Source: Methyloferula stellata AR4
GTDB lineage: Bacteria > Pseudomonadota > Alphaproteobacteria > Rhizobiales > Beijerinckiaceae
DNA length: 64,000 nucleotides
Reading direction: 5' to 3'
Assembly (NCBI RefSeq): GCF_000385335.1
Contig: NZ_ARWA01000001.1
Span: forward strand, 1,070,001-1,134,000
A program made the translations under genes and the position numbers. Every line of letters starts with the position of its first letter. Position 1 is the stretch's first letter. Positions 62,941-64,000 of this stretch are shown piece after piece. The notes under the pieces were generated by a model. It made no database searches, was not told the origin of the DNA, and saw only the letters and a list, made by a program, of their open reading frames with translations.

Positions 62941-64000
62941 ATGATCGGTTGGACGATTAAGGACTGGCGCCGCGCCTATGAAGAAGGTGCGGCGCCGGAG
63001 AATTTGCTTTTCGATCTCCTCGATCGTCTGCCGCCAAATGATGTGGCTTGGATCAGCCGGGTCGATCGGGAGGGTTTAAGAACTCAGCTTGCCGCCGCAA
63101 CCGCGCGGCGTGAGGTCGCGAGACGCAGCGGGGCCGACCTGCCGCTCTATGGCGTGCCCTTCGCGGTCAAGGACAATATCGACTTCTGCGGTCTGCCGAC
63201 CACCGCGGCCTGCCCCGGTTTTGCCTATAGACCCGCAGTCCATGCCTTTGTCGTGCAAAGGCTGATCGAGGCGGGCGCCATTGTCATAGGCAAGACCAAT
63301 CTCGATCAATTCGCGACCGGGCTTTGCGGCGTGCGTACGCCTTATGGCGCGGTGCCCAACGCGATCGATCCGGCCTATGTGTCCGGCGGCTCCAGCGCGG
63401 GCTCGGCCTCCGTCGTCGCGCGCGGCCTTGTGCCTTTCGCGCTTGCCAGCGATACGGCTGGCTCGGTGCGGGTGCCGGCGGGCCTGAACAATATTATCGG
63501 CTTCAAGCCGACGCGCGGCGCCTGGAGCACGACGGGCGTGGTGCCCGCTTCGCGCACGCTCGATTGCGTCTCCGTGCTCACGACGACGGTCGAGGATGCT
63601 TGCACCGTCGATGATATTGTCGCCGGATATGACGTTGCCGATGCCTATTCGCGGCAAAAGCCCGAGACCGCATCGGAGCCATGGCCGGAGCATCCGCGTT
63701 TCGGTGTTCCCGCCGTGCCGGATTTTTGCGGCGATACGCAGACGCAGGCCGCCTATGAAGCCGCCTTGAAGAAGCTTGAGGCTTTCGGCGTTTCTTTGGT
63801 GCCGCTGCCTTGGGATATCTTCGATGCGGCCAATGCGCTCTTCTATGCCGATGCCTTCGTCGGCGAGCGCTATGCGGCACTTGAGGAGGTTGCGACCAAA
63901 CAACCCGACGCCATGCTGCCGATCATTTTGGAGATCATCTCCGCCGCGAAAAAATATTCGGCCGCGGACGCCTTTCGCGCGATCTACAAGCAGGCCGATC
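62941..64000 (+). CDS. atzF: Allophanate hydrolase, amidase domain (3' end outside window)
   Basis: Hydrolyses allophanate to ammonia and CO2, the second step of the urea carboxylase route. The 353 visible codons encode an amidase-signature enzyme with the Ser-cisSer-Lys triad: Lys77 (VPFAVKDNID), cis-Ser151 (GGSSAGSAS) and nucleophile Ser175 (SDTAGSVRVPA). The 74- and 24-residue spacings equal those of characterised AtzF. The N-terminal WTIKDWRRAYEEGAAPENLLFDLLDRL is typical of allophanate hydrolases. The urea carboxylase gene may lie beyond the right edge. It begins 18 bp after lctP. Confidence 0.9.
   Translation, partial: MIGWTIKDWRRAYEEGAAPENLLFDLLDRLPPNDVAWISRVDREGLRTQLAAATARREVARRSGADLPLYGVPFAVKDNIDFCGLPTTAACPGFAYRPAVHAFVVQRLIEAGAIVIGKTNLDQFATGLCGVRTPYGAVPNAIDPAYVSGGSSAGSASVVARGLVPFALASDTAGSVRVPAGLNNIIGFKPTRGAWSTTGVVPASRTLDCVSVLTTTVEDACTVDDIVAGYDVADAYSRQKPETASEPWPEHPRFGVPAVPDFCGDTQTQAAYEAALKKLEAFGVSLVPLPWDIFDAANALFYADAFVGERYAALEEVATKQPDAMLPIILEIISAAKKYSAADAFRAIYKQAD

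Overview
The window is GC-rich chromosomal DNA of an alphaproteobacterium, most likely order Hyphomicrobiales (Rhizobiales) and possibly the Beijerinckiaceae/Methylocystaceae side; the family is only a guess from gene content. Supporting signs are 5-aminolevulinate synthase (C4 haem route), a Rhodobacter-type phospholipid N-methyltransferase, a nusA-YlxR-infB-rbfA-truB block, an MgpS/SUV3-like helicase, promoters of the alphaproteobacterial general-stress sigma factor EcfG (GGAAC-N16/17-CGTT), and several families of dispersed palindromic repeats between genes. I saw no tRNA, rRNA, CRISPR array, insertion sequence or phage gene.

Layout. 1-2.3 kb: partial sugar-nucleotide epimerase and hemA. 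2.4-10.8 kb, mostly minus strand: a Cys-rich secreted protein, a complete Opp-type peptide importer (fused double ATPase, two permeases, binding protein), a nitrilase-family amidase and a chemoreceptor. 11-15.5 kb, plus strand: gshB, glnD, grpE. 15.7-23.6 kb, minus strand: orphan response regulator with alkB, gpmA, dapB, pyrF with a phospholipid methyltransferase, dnaJ and dnaK (heat-shock type promoter). 24-28.4 kb: a secreted protein, a candidate stress-induced sRNA, a DUF2244 protein, nth and a HExxH protein. 28.5-36.1 kb: rimP-nusA-ylxR-infB-rbfA-truB behind a strong promoter and an attenuator-like terminator. 36.2-42.1 kb: a membrane protein, an AraC regulator, two glycine-rich secreted proteins, and pnp/rpsO on the opposite strand to truB.

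42.1-44.8 kb: 5-oxoprolinase pxpABC. 45-48.2 kb: a J-domain-like protein, a GT-C-like membrane protein and a Spy-like periplasmic protein. 48.3-55 kb: pgi, an MctP-type monocarboxylate symporter with its small DUF3311 partner, and a 1118-residue helicase. 55.4-59.4 kb: a GST-like protein, then a likely acquired TetR / zinc-free oxidoreductase / TetA-like efflux cassette. 59.4-64 kb: a DUF3108 protein, a small conserved protein, lctP and the start of allophanate hydrolase.

How it fits together. Most of the window is housekeeping: translation and RNA decay, protein folding, nitrogen sensing, lysine, pyrimidine, haem and glutathione synthesis. The accessory theme is organic acid and nitrogen scavenging (peptides, 5-oxoproline, lactate/monocarboxylates, allophanate). 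The least expected pattern is four separate EcfG-type promoters, in front of a response regulator-alkB pair, an sRNA with a six-cytosine loop that resembles Caulobacter GsrN in architecture, and two small glycine-rich exported proteins. Together they outline a local general-stress regulon.
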